Shown here one piece after another: positions 1 to 9,290 of a stretch of 64,000 bases of DNA. Positions within the stretch are counted from its first letter, which is position 1. Every line of letters begins with the position of its first letter. A program made the position numbers and the translations under genes. This DNA comes from Comamonas testosteroni ATCC 11996 (GTDB taxonomy: Bacteria > Pseudomonadota > Gammaproteobacteria > Burkholderiales > Burkholderiaceae_C): contig NZ_AHIL01000035.1 of NCBI RefSeq assembly GCF_000241525.1, forward strand, positions 23,165 through 87,164, written 5' to 3'. The notes under the pieces are model-generated. The model did no database searches and was not told where the DNA came from. It saw only the letters and a list, made by a program, of their open reading frames with translations.

Positions 1-174
1 CGCTGCGCCTCTCCCAGCCAGCGACGCACGCAGGCAATCGCCCCCGAGGACGCCGAAGAATTGTCAATAAGTGCTTGAACCAAGGCTATAACCTCAAAAA
101 TCGAGTTGCAACGTGGAATACTTGAATTCCTCTGCGGAGCTTCTTCTTTGCCTGATATTGCACCACACCAGCAT

Positions 175-2115
175 ATGAACGAATCGGGCCAATTGTTCGC
201 ACTTCAGCAAGCCATGACGCCTGCAGCATTGGCATGGGGTCTTGTTGATGTCCAGACATTGGAACTGCGCTTTGCCAATCGGGCATTGCAGCGCCTTCTG
301 CAACCCAGCCATCAGGCCCACGGCATACCCGAGCGCGAGATTCTGGAAACAGCCAGGCTCGCGATCAGGCAGTGCATGGAAACAGGCCTGGAGGCGACTG
401 CAAGCTTGCCCGACCACCCCGGACTCTGGCATTTTTCACCGATTCACGGCGCTGGCACGACAGAAGCGGTGCAATGCTATGTATTGCCGACCGAATCCTC
501 GTTTCGTGAACCTGATGACGAACTCGGGCTGGGACATGTCAACCGCTTTGAGGCCTTTCTGGATCACCTGCCCTACCAGATCTGGATTGCAACACCCCAC
601 GGAGAAGTGACCTGGCTCAACCGGGCCCTGCATGAATACGCCTACCGGGAAGTACAACTCTTAAGCCTGCGCGAAGGCATCTGGATTGATATCGTGCATC
701 CCGACGATCTGGCGACCGTCAACACCGGGCTGTCACGCGCCCTGATCACCGAAAAATCGACAGGATACCGGCTGCGCATCAAGCGCCATGACGGCCAGTA
801 CCACTGGTTTTTTTCGTCGCTGTCTCCCGTCAAGAATGCGCAGGGCAGGATTCTCTACTGGGTCGGCGCGAACCTGGGCATAGACAGCGTCCGGCAATCC
901 GAGAATCAGCTGCGCGACCAGATCACCACACTGAGCCACCAGCTGAGGCTCAAGCAGCAGGCGCTGGATCAGGCCGAAACCTACCTCGCCCAGGCCCAGA
1001 AGATGGGCATGGTGAACCAGCTGTCTGCCGGTGTCGCACATGACATGAAGAACCTGCTTTTCATCACCGGCCTGCATGCCGGCATGCTGGAAAAGCAGCT
1101 GGGTGAGCCCGAGCAGCTCGAGCATGTGGATGTGATACTCAACACCATTCAGAAAGCAGGCAGCCTGGCATCGCATCTGACAGGGTTCAGCAGCCGCAAA
1201 TCCATGCAGCTGGCTGCCGCCGACCCCCGTGCACTGGTGCAAGACCTGGAGCCGCTGCTGAGCAAGGCCGTCGGCCAGAACGCTGAACTGCAGCTGCATA
1301 TGGCGTCCAGCATCTGGCCCATCAGCGTGGACAAGCTGTATTTCGAGAACTCGCTGATCAATCTCTGCATCAATGCGCGTGATGCCACCGAAGAGCAAGG
1401 CCAGATCACGCTGACAGCGGAGAACGTGCTGCTCAAGCGTGCCAGCCATGCGGGCGACTACGTGATGATCAGCGTGGCCGACAACGGCATGGGCATGAGC
1501 GAGGAGATCAAGGCCCGCATCTTCGACATGTTCTTCACCACCAAGCCCGAAGGCAAGGGCGCGGGCCTGGGCCTGCCCATGGTCAAGAACTTCATGGACC
1601 ACGTCCAGGGCCTGATCGAGGTGGAAAGCACTCCAGGCCTGGGCACCATCGTGAGCCTGTACTTTCCGCGCGCACAACCGGTCGTCCCGCAGATCCCGCA
1701 AGCCTCGGCCCCTGCGGGCCGGCAGGAAACGATTTTGCTCATCGAGCCCGATCTGGCCACGCGCAATGCCATGGCCCAGGTGCTCTACGGACTTGGTTAT
1801 CAGGTCGTGACCGCATATTTGCCCGAAGTCGCGCTGCGCTATATCAACAGCGGCATGAAGGTGGATCTCATCATTGCCGCCGATGAGTTTTCCGGTGCCT
1901 TGAGCATCGCAAAAATGCAGGAAAAGCTGGCCCGGGAGCATGTTCTCATTCCGCTCATCCTCATGACAAGCAGCGAAGAGGCCGAAGTGCCACATGCTCA
2001 GGAATGCCGCTATGTGGTGCTGAGCAAGCCCATGGATATTGGCGAGCTGGCACGCACCGTACAGCGCATGCTGCATCCGGACTTCACGACGCCAGCCGAT
2101 CTGCCGGCCGTCTGA
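175..2115 (+). CDS. PAS hybrid sensor histidine kinase with degenerate receiver
   Basis: Two-component sensor kinase of 646 residues, apparently cytoplasmic because I see no membrane segments. A PAS fold occupies about residues 123-238. A HisKA domain follows with the H-box AHDMKN (His289), then a HATPase domain with N-box NLCINARDA (Asn395), G1 motif DNGMGMS and G2 motif GKGAGLGL. A C-terminal receiver domain spans about 518-625. The receiver keeps the conserved Lys618 (SKP) and the Thr of LMTSS, but the canonical phosphoacceptor position is Ala569 with Asp570 next to it, and the acidic pair is Glu524-Pro-Asp526. It may therefore not be phosphorylated normally. I chose ATG 175; an in-frame TTG at 106 would add 23 residues of low-complexity leader. 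No partner response regulator is adjacent, so the pathway is unknown. Confidence 0.85.
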   Translation: MNESGQLFALQQAMTPAALAWGLVDVQTLELRFANRALQRLLQPSHQAHGIPEREILETARLAIRQCMETGLEATASLPDHPGLWHFSPIHGAGTTEAVQCYVLPTESSFREPDDELGLGHVNRFEAFLDHLPYQIWIATPHGEVTWLNRALHEYAYREVQLLSLREGIWIDIVHPDDLATVNTGLSRALITEKSTGYRLRIKRHDGQYHWFFSSLSPVKNAQGRILYWVGANLGIDSVRQSENQLRDQITTLSHQLRLKQQALDQAETYLAQAQKMGMVNQLSAGVAHDMKNLLFITGLHAGMLEKQLGEPEQLEHVDVILNTIQKAGSLASHLTGFSSRKSMQLAAADPRALVQDLEPLLSKAVGQNAELQLHMASSIWPISVDKLYFENSLINLCINARDATEEQGQITLTAENVLLKRASHAGDYVMISVADNGMGMSEEIKARIFDMFFTTKPEGKGAGLGLPMVKNFMDHVQGLIEVESTPGLGTIVSLYFPRAQPVVPQIPQASAPAGRQETILLIEPDLATRNAMAQVLYGLGYQVVTAYLPEVALRYINSGMKVDLIIAADEFSGALSIAKMQEKLAREHVLIPLILMTSSEEAEVPHAQECRYVVLSKPMDIGELARTVQRMLHPDFTTPADLPAV

Positions 2116-2139
2116 GAACGGTTCGGACGCACGCAAAAA

Positions 2140-2169
2140 AAGGCGCCACTGCTCTCGCAGTCGCGCCTT
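2140..2169 (-). terminator. Intrinsic terminator of rlmB, possibly bidirectional
   Basis: Stem AAGGCGC with GCGCCTT, continued by ACTGC with GCAGT around a TCTC loop. Read on the minus strand it is followed by seven T (the A run at 2135-2141), which suits termination of rlmB. The plus side has only short T runs, so it may also weakly terminate the sensor kinase gene. Confidence 0.75.
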
Positions 2170-2200
2170 GCTTTCGCTTTCAGCGGCTGGACCAGCCGGC

Positions 2201-2971
2201 TCAGGCCTTGATCGCCACGGCCGCTGCCAGACGCTGGCGCAACGCCTCATACAGGCATACGCCGCTGGCGACCGACACGTTCAGGCTTTCCACCGCGCCC
2301 TGCATGGGGATGCTGACCAGCGCATCGCAGGTCTTGCGGGTCAGCTGGCGCATGCCATCGCCCTCGGCCCCCAGCACCAGCGCTGTCGGGCCGGTCAGAT
2401 CCATCTGGTAGAGATGCTTGTCGGCATCGCCGCTGGTACCGATGATCCAGATGCCGCGCTCCTTGAGTTCCTTGAGCGTGCGCGCCAGATTGGTGACCAT
2501 GAAGTAGGGCACGGTCTCGGCCGCACCGCTGGCCACCTTGGCCACAGTGGCGTTGATGCCGGCCGCGTGATCCTTGGGAGCGATCACGGCATGCACGCCG
2601 GCGCCGTCTGCTACACGCAGGCAGGCGCCCAGATTGTGAGGGTCGGTCACGCCGTCGAGCACCAGCAGCAGCGGGGCCTTCACGCCTTCATCTTCCAGGT
2701 CGTCGAGCAGCTCGTCGAGCGTGCGCGTGTCCTTGACTTCTTCCACGCGTGCAGCCACGCCTTGATGGCCGTGAGAGCCAGCCAGCTTGGCAATGCGCAG
2801 GGCATCGGCCTCGATCAGACGCACCCCGGCTTCCTTGGCGCGCTCCAGAAACTGGCGCATGCGCGCATCGCGACGCGAAGCCTCGAAATAGACTTCGATG
2901 ATGGACTGAGGGGCGGTCTTCAGACGCACGCCTACGGCGTGAAAGCCGAAAAGAACTTTGGGGGACGACAT
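2201..2971 (-). CDS. rlmB: 23S rRNA (guanosine(2251)-2'-O)-methyltransferase RlmB
   Basis: SpoU/TrmH-family (SPOUT) methyltransferase of 256 residues, close to the usual RlmB length. It methylates the ribose of G2251 in the peptidyl-transferase P loop of 23S rRNA with S-adenosylmethionine. The N-terminal part ([13 protein letters not shown]) is the SpoU substrate-binding domain. The C-terminal knot carries the three family motifs: [18 protein letters not shown] and SLNVSVASG near the end. It is a monocistronic gene convergent with the sensor kinase, with a good terminator after it. Assignment rests on motif order and overall similarity to RlmB; TrmH-like paralogs are the only realistic alternative. 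Confidence 0.93.
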   Translation of the reverse strand: MSSPKVLFGFHAVGVRLKTAPQSIIEVYFEASRRDARMRQFLERAKEAGVRLIEADALRIAKLAGSHGHQGVAARVEEVKDTRTLDELLDDLEDEGVKAPLLLVLDGVTDPHNLGACLRVADGAGVHAVIAPKDHAAGINATVAKVASGAAETVPYFMVTNLARTLKELKERGIWIIGTSGDADKHLYQMDLTGPTALVLGAEGDGMRQLTRKTCDALVSIPMQGAVESLNVSVASGVCLYEALRQRLAAAVAIKA

Positions 2972-3277
2972 GGGGCCACATTATCCCGGCGTTTGCGGCA
3001 GACCTGGGGCTCGCAGGGCCATGTCTGGGCTGGCAGCTGAGGTTTTTCATTGCCGCTACACTGCGCCCCCAACGGACGGGCCCCCATTCATCAGGCAGAA
3101 CCGGCATGGCTTTTGCCGAGTGCAAGTCTTTACATGAAGCCGCGCAGCCGTCCAGAACGACTGGCAGCAGGCTTGCCCTGCAGCTCCCCCGGCATTCGCG
3201 TACAAGATCTCCTCATGCCCGGCATGACGAGATTGGCGCGCGTGCATCCTCTTCCAATCCCTTAACAAATACCCTGC
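2972..3277. other. Intergenic region between divergent rlmB and sstT
   Basis: About 300 bases holding the promoters of rlmB (minus) and sstT (plus). I see no convincing gene, repeat or strong hairpin in it, and no clear sigma-70 hexamer pair that I would defend. Confidence 0.6.
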
Positions 3278-4510
3278 ATGCTCAAAGCCTTGCTCGATTG
3301 GTTCAACCGCACCAGCCTGGTGCTGCAGATTGTGATTGCCCTGGTTCTGGGCGGCCTGGTGGCCTGGCTGTGGCCGGCTGCCGCCCAGCCCGCATCCTTG
3401 CTGGGCAGTCTGTTCATTGCCGCCCTCAAGGCAGTGGCCCCGGTGCTGGTCCTGCTGCTGGTCATGGCAGCCATCAGCAGCCACCGCCCGGGCCAGGAAA
3501 CGCAGATCAAGCCCGTGCTCTGGCTGTACGTCATCGGCACGCTGGCAGCGGCCTGCGTGGCCGTGGCAGCCAGCGCGCTCTTTCCCTCGGTGATTCACTT
3601 TCGTGAAGCGCCCAAAGTCCAGAGCGTGCCCGGCGAGATCAGCCAGGTGCTGAGCACCGTCGTCCAAAGCCTGTTCGACAACCCCGTCAATGCATTGCTG
3701 AACGCCAACTACATCGGCATTCTGGCCTGGGCTATCGCGCTGGGCATTGCACTGCGCCACGCCACGCCCACCACCCGCACCATGGTGGAGGACTTTGGCC
3801 ATGCCATCACTCGCGTGATTCAAGGCGTGATTCGCCTGGCCCCCTTCGGCATCTTCGGCCTGGTCGTCGCCACCTTCTCCTCCGGCGGGCTCGATGCACT
3901 CAAGGACTACGCCCATCTGCTGGCCGTACTGGTCGGCTGTATGGTGTTTGTGGCATTGGTGATCAACCCAGTCATTGTCTGGACACAGACTCGCCGCAAT
4001 CCCTACCCGCTGGTGCTGACCTGCCTGCGCGAAAGCGCAGTGACCGCCTTCTTCACGCGCAGCTCGGGAGCCAATATTCCCGTCAATCTGGCCCTGGCTC
4101 AGAAGCTCCGGCTCGACGAGAACACCTACAGCATCTCCATCCCTCTGGGCGCCACCATCAATATGGCCGGCGCGGCCGTCACCATCAGCGTGCTGACGCT
4201 GGCCGCCGCCCATACGCTCAATATCCCGGTGGACATCCCCACGGCCATATTGCTGTGCGTGGTCTCTGCGGTCTGTGCCTGCGGCGCCTCGGGCGTACCC
4301 GGTGGCTCGCTGCTGCTGATTCCGCTGGCATGCAGCCTGTTCAACATCCCCAACGATGTGGCAATGCAGGTGGTGGGTGTCGGCTATGTGATTGGCGTGA
4401 TCCAGGACTCGACCGAGACAGCCCTCAATTCCTCGACCGACGTGCTGTTTACGGCAGCCGCCTGCCGCGCGGCAGAGCGCAGGGCCGGGCTGGAAGTCGC
4501 GCGCATCTGA
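3278..4510 (+). CDS. sstT: Sodium:serine/threonine symporter SstT
   Basis: Dicarboxylate/amino acid:cation symporter family (DAACS) protein of 410 residues, the usual SstT length. It imports serine and threonine with sodium across the inner membrane. It has about eight hydrophobic segments starting with [18 protein letters not shown]. The family's transport signature lies in the C-terminal half: the [13 protein letters not shown] serine-rich reentrant loop, the [13 protein letters not shown] segment and the final [12 protein letters not shown] segment. A serine-rich SSG motif and the NMAGAA motif are specific to SstT over GltP/DctA. The gene stands alone and ends at a strong shared terminator. 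Confidence 0.93.
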   Translation: MLKALLDWFNRTSLVLQIVIALVLGGLVAWLWPAAAQPASLLGSLFIAALKAVAPVLVLLLVMAAISSHRPGQETQIKPVLWLYVIGTLAAACVAVAASALFPSVIHFREAPKVQSVPGEISQVLSTVVQSLFDNPVNALLNANYIGILAWAIALGIALRHATPTTRTMVEDFGHAITRVIQGVIRLAPFGIFGLVVATFSSGGLDALKDYAHLLAVLVGCMVFVALVINPVIVWTQTRRNPYPLVLTCLRESAVTAFFTRSSGANIPVNLALAQKLRLDENTYSISIPLGATINMAGAAVTISVLTLAAAHTLNIPVDIPTAILLCVVSAVCACGASGVPGGSLLLIPLACSLFNIPNDVAMQVVGVGYVIGVIQDSTETALNSSTDVLFTAAACRAAERRAGLEVARI

Positions 4511-4575
4511 GGCTTGAGCTCAGAGACTACTGATTTAATAGCTACAAGCGTTTATTTGATGAGCGCCAAAACCCC

Positions 4576-4603
4576 AAAAGGCCTGTGTTCACACAGGCCT
4601 TTT
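4576..4603. terminator. Bidirectional terminator between sstT and ybbA-like gene
   Basis: Perfect 12-bp stem AAAAGGCCTGTG with CACAGGCCTTTT around a TTCA loop. T runs follow on the plus strand and the matching A run gives a T run on the minus strand. It lies between the convergent 3' ends of sstT and the ABC ATPase gene and should serve both. Confidence 0.9.
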
Positions 4604-4608
4604 TGTTT

Positions 4609-5287
<679 letters not shown>

Positions 5288-5289
<2 letters not shown>

Positions 5290-6019
5290 GAATCAATTGG
5301 ATAGCAAAAACGTCAAGAGTCGCAGCCAGCACTTTGCGCTGCAGCGCCGTCACTGTATCGCTGTTGCTCTGACGCTCGCCATTTCAGGGGCTTGCGGCGC
5401 GGCAGCAGCCTCATCGCCTGCCAGGAACACGGAGCCGGCCAAGGCCGCTGCCAGCGCGAAACCCGGCCCGGTGCTGGTGCTTGGCGATTCCCTGAGCGCA
5501 GAATACGGCCTGACACGCGGCAAGGGCTGGGTGCAGTTGCTGCAGCAGCGCATGAATGACGAAAAAAATCCGCGCAAGGTGGTCAATGCCAGCATCAGCG
5601 GCGAGACCACGGCCGGCGGCAGAGCGCGCCTGGCGTCGCTGCTCAGGCAGCATGAGCCGGGCATCTTGATTCTGGAGCTGGGCGGCAACGACGCATTGCG
5701 CGGCCTGGCGCTGCAAAGCACACAGCAGAATCTGGAAGTCATGATCAAGGCCGCCAGGGAGGCCGGGGCCCAGGTGCTGCTGGTGGGCATGCAGGTACCG
5801 CCCAACTATGGAGCGGCCTATACCGAGCAGTTTGCCGATATGTTCAGGAGCATTGCCGGCGCGCAAAAGCTGCCGCTGGTGCCGTTTCTGCTGTCGGGCA
5901 TCGGCGATGCGGCGGATGCCGAGCGATGGTTTCAGAGCGACCGCATTCACCCCAATGCCCAGGCCCAACCCCAGATGCTGGCCAATGTCTGGCCCAAGCT
6001 CAGGCCCCTGCTGAAGTAA
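5288..6019 (+). CDS. tesA: SGNH/GDSL esterase, TesA-like (arylesterase / lysophospholipase / thioesterase)
   Basis: Periplasmic SGNH hydrolase of 243 residues. The N-terminus has a basic stretch followed by a hydrophobic core (CIAVALTLAISGACGAAAA), a probable signal peptide or lipoprotein-like leader. Block I GDSLS contains the nucleophile Ser68, block III GGND supplies the oxyanion hole, and block V SDRIHP contains the catalytic Asp218 and His221. TesA of E. coli hydrolyses acyl-CoA, lysophospholipids and aryl esters. I took ATG 5288 because it gives a sensible signal sequence; the frame is open further upstream within ybbA on the other strand. The start overlaps the ybbA start, so promoters of each gene must lie inside the other or share the overlap. 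Confidence 0.88.
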
Positions 6020-6051
6020 GCGACGGCCGCGCGGCCTCAGTCGCCGCCACC

Positions 6052-6255
6052 TCAGCCATCACCGCCAGAGTCCCCGCCGTCCGAGCTGCAAGCACTCTCG
6101 TTGCTGCCCGAGCCGCAAAAATAGCTGTCGTTGAAGACGTCGCGGCCGTCTTCGCGGCTGCTCGCCGAAGTCCAGGTCAGCTGCGAATCGGTGCTGTGGC
6201 CCGAGGCGCCTGGCTGGGGCGTAAAGACTTTTTTCAACCAGTTCCAGAACTCCAT
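6052..6255 (-). CDS. Small hypothetical protein with Ser/Gly/Cys-rich tail
   Basis: A 67-residue protein starting MEFWNWLKKVF, with a C-terminal tail rich in Ser, Asp and Gly and containing two Cys. I chose ATG 6255 because GAGGGGG lies a few bases upstream; an in-frame TTG at 6279 would extend it by eight residues. It sits 20 bases after the DUF2189 membrane protein on the same strand, so the two are probably cotranscribed. I do not recognise the family. The amphipathic, tryptophan-rich N-terminus could associate with a membrane surface. Confidence 0.55.
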   Translation of the reverse strand: MEFWNWLKKVFTPQPGASGHSTDSQLTWTSASSREDGRDVFNDSYFCGSGSNESACSSDGGDSGGDG

Positions 6256-6275
6256 GACATCCCCCTCATTGCGCC

Positions 6276-7073
6276 TCAAGCAGGCTCCTCCTTGCTTTCG
6301 GCGCGGACGCTGGCTTTATAGGCATGCCAGCTGGCGCAACCCAGCAGCGGCCCGATGACGATCAGACCTGCACTGTAAAAGAGCAGCGAGACCGAGATCA
6401 ACACGGTGATGATCAGCCCCCACAGCAGCATCACACCCGTGTTGGCCCCCACCACGCGCATGCTGGTGATGCAGGCCGTCAAGGCATCGGTATCCAGATC
6501 GAGAATGGCGGGCAGTGAAACCACCATGCTGGCAAACACCAAGGCGGCAAATATCCCGCCAACTGCGGTGTAGCCCAGCAGGAACGCCCAGTTCTCGGGC
6601 CGCAGCAGAGTCTGCAGCAGGGTTGCCGTACTGGGCATGCCTGTGTCGAACGAGATGGCGAACACCACCATGGCAGCGCGCCCCCAGAGCATCTCCAGCA
6701 CCATCAGCACCATGACCAGCATGCCCATGCTGGCCAGATGCTTGTCCCAGCAGGTCAAGGACTGCGACAGCAGCACGGGCTTGCCCTGCTCCAGCTGCTT
6801 GCTGACGTAGTACAGGCCCATGGCCAGGAAGGGGCCGACCAGCAGACAGCCGCTGGCCATGGACATCAGATATTCGGGGCTTGAGCGAAACACCCAGGCC
6901 ATCAGACGCGCCATGCCCCAGAAACACAGGCCGTAGAACAGCGCAATCATGGGTGCGCGCCGCACATCGCCAAGGCCGAGCAGCAGCCATTGCCAGGGCT
7001 CTCTCCAGCGCAGTTGCAGAATCTGCAGATTACCGGACTCGGCCTTGACCTCGGAAACAGGGGAAGCTTGCAT
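6276..7073 (-). CDS. DUF2189 family integral membrane protein
   Basis: Membrane protein of 265 residues that matches the DUF2189 (BPSS1780-type) family as I remember it. Features include an early LQILQLRWREPWQWLLLGLGDVRRAP segment typical of the family, and about six hydrophobic helices across the rest. The start at ATG 7073 is supported by GGAGGG upstream; the frame is open for another 19 residues. The C-terminus is charged (ESKEEPA). No enzymatic motif is visible and the function of the family is unknown. It leads a probable two-gene unit with the small protein downstream. Confidence 0.75.
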   Translation of the reverse strand: MQASPVSEVKAESGNLQILQLRWREPWQWLLLGLGDVRRAPMIALFYGLCFWGMARLMAWVFRSSPEYLMSMASGCLLVGPFLAMGLYYVSKQLEQGKPVLLSQSLTCWDKHLASMGMLVMVLMVLEMLWGRAAMVVFAISFDTGMPSTATLLQTLLRPENWAFLLGYTAVGGIFAALVFASMVVSLPAILDLDTDALTACITSMRVVGANTGVMLLWGLIITVLISVSLLFYSAGLIVIGPLLGCASWHAYKASVRAESKEEPA

Positions 7074-7203
7074 GCGAGACCCTCCTTGTCGCCCATGCCG
7101 CGCCTCGGTGGCGGCAACTGACAGGAACAAGTTACCCGCTCAACCCTGAATCTGCATTGCGGAAAGCCCGCATGTCAGCCCTCGCATTTTCACTATAAAA
7201 ACA

Positions 7204-7296
7204 AGAGCTTATAGCGCCTATCAAATATTGATTTCAGACAATAATGATAATGAAATCGTTTATTCACAGGCGCTTAAAGCTCCTAATTAAATAGCA
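7204..7296. repeat. AT-rich long inverted repeat, copy 1 of 3
   Basis: An AT-rich intergenic element with twofold symmetry: outer arms GAGCTT and AAGCTC, next GCGCC and GGCGC, and inner ATTTCA and TGAAAT around an AT-rich centre. It aligns along its length with the elements at 45370-45463 and 59965-60060. It lies immediately after the metC stop codon on the minus strand and could act as a terminator or cruciform. Confidence 0.7.
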
Positions 7297-8520
7297 TCAA
7301 CCAAAGGCCTTGAGCAGCGCCTGGGCCAGATCAGCCTGCAAATCGGCCGTATCTTCGAGGCCGATGGCAAAGCGCACCACGGTCCCCGCCTTGATATGCG
7401 GTGTGGCACGGCTGCGCATCTCGGGCAGCTCGTAGGGCACGACCAGGCTCACAGGCCCGCCCCAGCTGTAGCCCAGCTTGAACAGGCGCAGGTTGTCGCA
7501 GAAGCGATCCACGGCCGCCTGATCGAAGCGCTCGTCGATGACCACACTGAACAGACCGGCAGCCACGCCATCCTGGCCCTGGCCTTGTGCGCACAGCTGC
7601 TTCCAGCAAGCATGGCCAGGGGCGTCAGGCATGGCGGGGTGCAAGACCTGCGCCACAGCACTCTGGGTGGCCAGCCACTGCGCCAGCTGGCGTGCCGAGC
7701 GATCCTGTGCGTGATAGCGCAGGCCGATGCTGGGCAGGCTGCGCAGCACGGCCTCTGCGTCGTTGCCGCTCACGCCCAGACCCAGGCGCATGTGCGCGAG
7801 CTTGATGCGCATATGCAGGGGCTGGTTGCGCGTGATGATGCTGCCCATCAGCACATCGCCGCCGCCGCTGGGGTACTTGGTCAGGGCATGGGCCGTGACA
7901 TCGACGCCCAGGCTGCCGTCGCCCAGCAGGTCGAAGGGGCGAAAAGCCAGGCCCGCGCCCCAGGTGTTGTCCAGCACCATGGTCACCCCCCTGGCCCGGC
8001 ACAGGCGCACCTGCTCGACGAGATTCGGGAACTCCATGGTTACCGAGCCCGGAGCCTCCAGCCATACCAGCTTGGTGGCCGGCGTGATCTTGGCCGCCAG
8101 ATCCTCGACGCTCATGGGGTCGTAGTACTGATGGCGAATGCCGAAATGGGCCAGCTCGCCCTCGGTCAGCGTCTTGTTGGGACCGTATGCGTTATCGGGC
8201 ACCAGCACCTCGTCACCCGTCCTGAGCAGCGCCAGCGACACCGTAGCAATCGCGGCCAGGCCGCTGGGCACCAGCAGACATTGCAGACCGCCCTCCAGCG
8301 AGGCCAGACGCTCTTCCAGGGCGTAGGTCGTGGGCGTGCCATGCAGGCCGTAGGTGTAGCTGCTCTTGTCCAGCCAGCGGCGTTCGCGCATCGCCTGCAC
8401 GTTCTCGAAGTACACGGTCGAGGCCTTGTGCACGGCCGGCTGCGGGCCTTCGAAGTCCGTGGGTGGCTTGTAGGGATGGTGGATCAGATGGGTGGAAAGC
8501 TTGTGGTCGGCTTGGGTCAT
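7297..8520 (-). CDS. metC: Cystathionine beta-lyase MetC
   Basis: PLP enzyme of the Cys/Met metabolism family, 407 residues. MetC cleaves cystathionine to homocysteine, pyruvate and ammonia in methionine biosynthesis. The PLP Schiff-base lysine is Lys215 in the context HALTKYPSGGGD, preceded by the PLP-binding aspartate in MVLDNTWG. Conserved residues YTYGLHGTPT and the SGLAAI phosphate-binding segment are present. The SWGGPVSL motif near the C-terminus and the ALTKY form favour cystathionine beta-lyase over gamma-synthase. The gene is alone; the AT-rich repeat follows its stop codon. Confidence 0.88.
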   Translation of the reverse strand: MTQADHKLSTHLIHHPYKPPTDFEGPQPAVHKASTVYFENVQAMRERRWLDKSSYTYGLHGTPTTYALEERLASLEGGLQCLLVPSGLAAIATVSLALLRTGDEVLVPDNAYGPNKTLTEGELAHFGIRHQYYDPMSVEDLAAKITPATKLVWLEAPGSVTMEFPNLVEQVRLCRARGVTMVLDNTWGAGLAFRPFDLLGDGSLGVDVTAHALTKYPSGGGDVLMGSIITRNQPLHMRIKLAHMRLGLGVSGNDAEAVLRSLPSIGLRYHAQDRSARQLAQWLATQSAVAQVLHPAMPDAPGHACWKQLCAQGQGQDGVAAGLFSVVIDERFDQAAVDRFCDNLRLFKLGYSWGGPVSLVVPYELPEMRSRATPHIKAGTVVRFAIGLEDTADLQADLAQALLKAFG

Positions 8521-8551
8521 GCCCTGATCTTAGTGCCATGCAGCCACAAAA

Positions 8552-8579
8552 AAGCCAGAGGGCTTGCGCGCTCTGGCTT
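8552..8579 (-). terminator. Intrinsic terminator of the BON lipoprotein gene
   Basis: Perfect 9-bp stem AAGCCAGAG with CTCTGGCTT. On the minus strand it is followed by a run of six T. It lies 25 bases beyond the stop codon of the BON-domain gene and before metC. Confidence 0.85.
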
Positions 8580-8604
8580 CATGCGAGATGCAGGCTGAAA
8601 GGTC

Positions 8605-9114
8605 TCAGCCTGCCTTCACGGTCAGATTGTTGTTGACCGAGGTCACGCCCTTGGCTGCCTTGGCGATATCGCCGGCCTGGGTCTTGACAGCTTCGCTGGG
8701 CACGGTGCCGGTCAAGGTCACTGCGCCGCCCTTGGTGTCCACATTGATCTGCAGAGCGCTGATTTCCGGGGCCTTGATCAAATCGGTCTTGACGGCAGCG
8801 GTGATGCCAGCGTCATCGAGGGCAGCACCCGCCTTGGCAGCGCCTTCCTCCATCTTGTTGCCAGCCTTTTCCATGGCGGCACCAGTAGCCTCACCAGCCT
8901 TTGCCAATGCATCGGCAGCTGCATCGCCGGCCTTGGCCGTACCTTCTTCAATCTTGCTGCCTGCATTTTCCGCAGCCTTCTCGGTCTGGGAAATGGCGGA
9001 ATCGAGCTTCTGGCCAGCGGTCTTGTTGTCGTCGGACTTGCCGCAGGCAGCCAAGCCAAAGGCCAAGGCGGTAATGGCCAGAACTTGAGCGGAACGCTTG
9101 AACATAGTGGTCAT
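8605..9114 (-). CDS. BON-domain lipoprotein
   Basis: Lipoprotein of 169 residues. The signal sequence ends with lipobox LAAC (LAFGLAACGKS). A long alanine/lysine/glutamate-rich helical linker follows, containing repeated units of the type AGEATGAAMEKAGNKMEEGAAKAG, cut here to the general pattern of KAG and EEG repeats. A single BON domain occupies the C-terminal 70 residues (ISALQINVDTKGGAVTLTG onward). BON domains are phospholipid-binding and common in periplasmic stress proteins such as OsmY and DolP. ATG 9114 is supported by AGGGAGA upstream. The role is likely envelope integrity or osmotic stress, by family analogy only. Confidence 0.85.
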   Translation of the reverse strand: MTTMFKRSAQVLAITALAFGLAACGKSDDNKTAGQKLDSAISQTEKAAENAGSKIEEGTAKAGDAAADALAKAGEATGAAMEKAGNKMEEGAAKAGAALDDAGITAAVKTDLIKAPEISALQINVDTKGGAVTLTGTVPSEAVKTQAGDIAKAAKGVTSVNNNLTVKAG

Positions 9115-9290
9115 ATCGATTTCTCCCTTAATGCTTGCAAAAACATGACGGTCAACTGTAACCAGCCACCATTTTGGCCCGGATACGAACTTTTCCCGCA
9201 TCCCTGTAGGACAAATTTGTCCGAATTTGTGACATTTGATTAATAAATGTTTTCTTCTGTGATTTACAGAAACTCTATGCAAGCCATGCA

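Noticed and set aside
1..78. Open frame at the left edge that ends with TGA at 76, possible 3' end of an upstream gene.
   Set aside because: Only about 25 codons, no recognisable motif and two other frames are also open, so it cannot be assigned.
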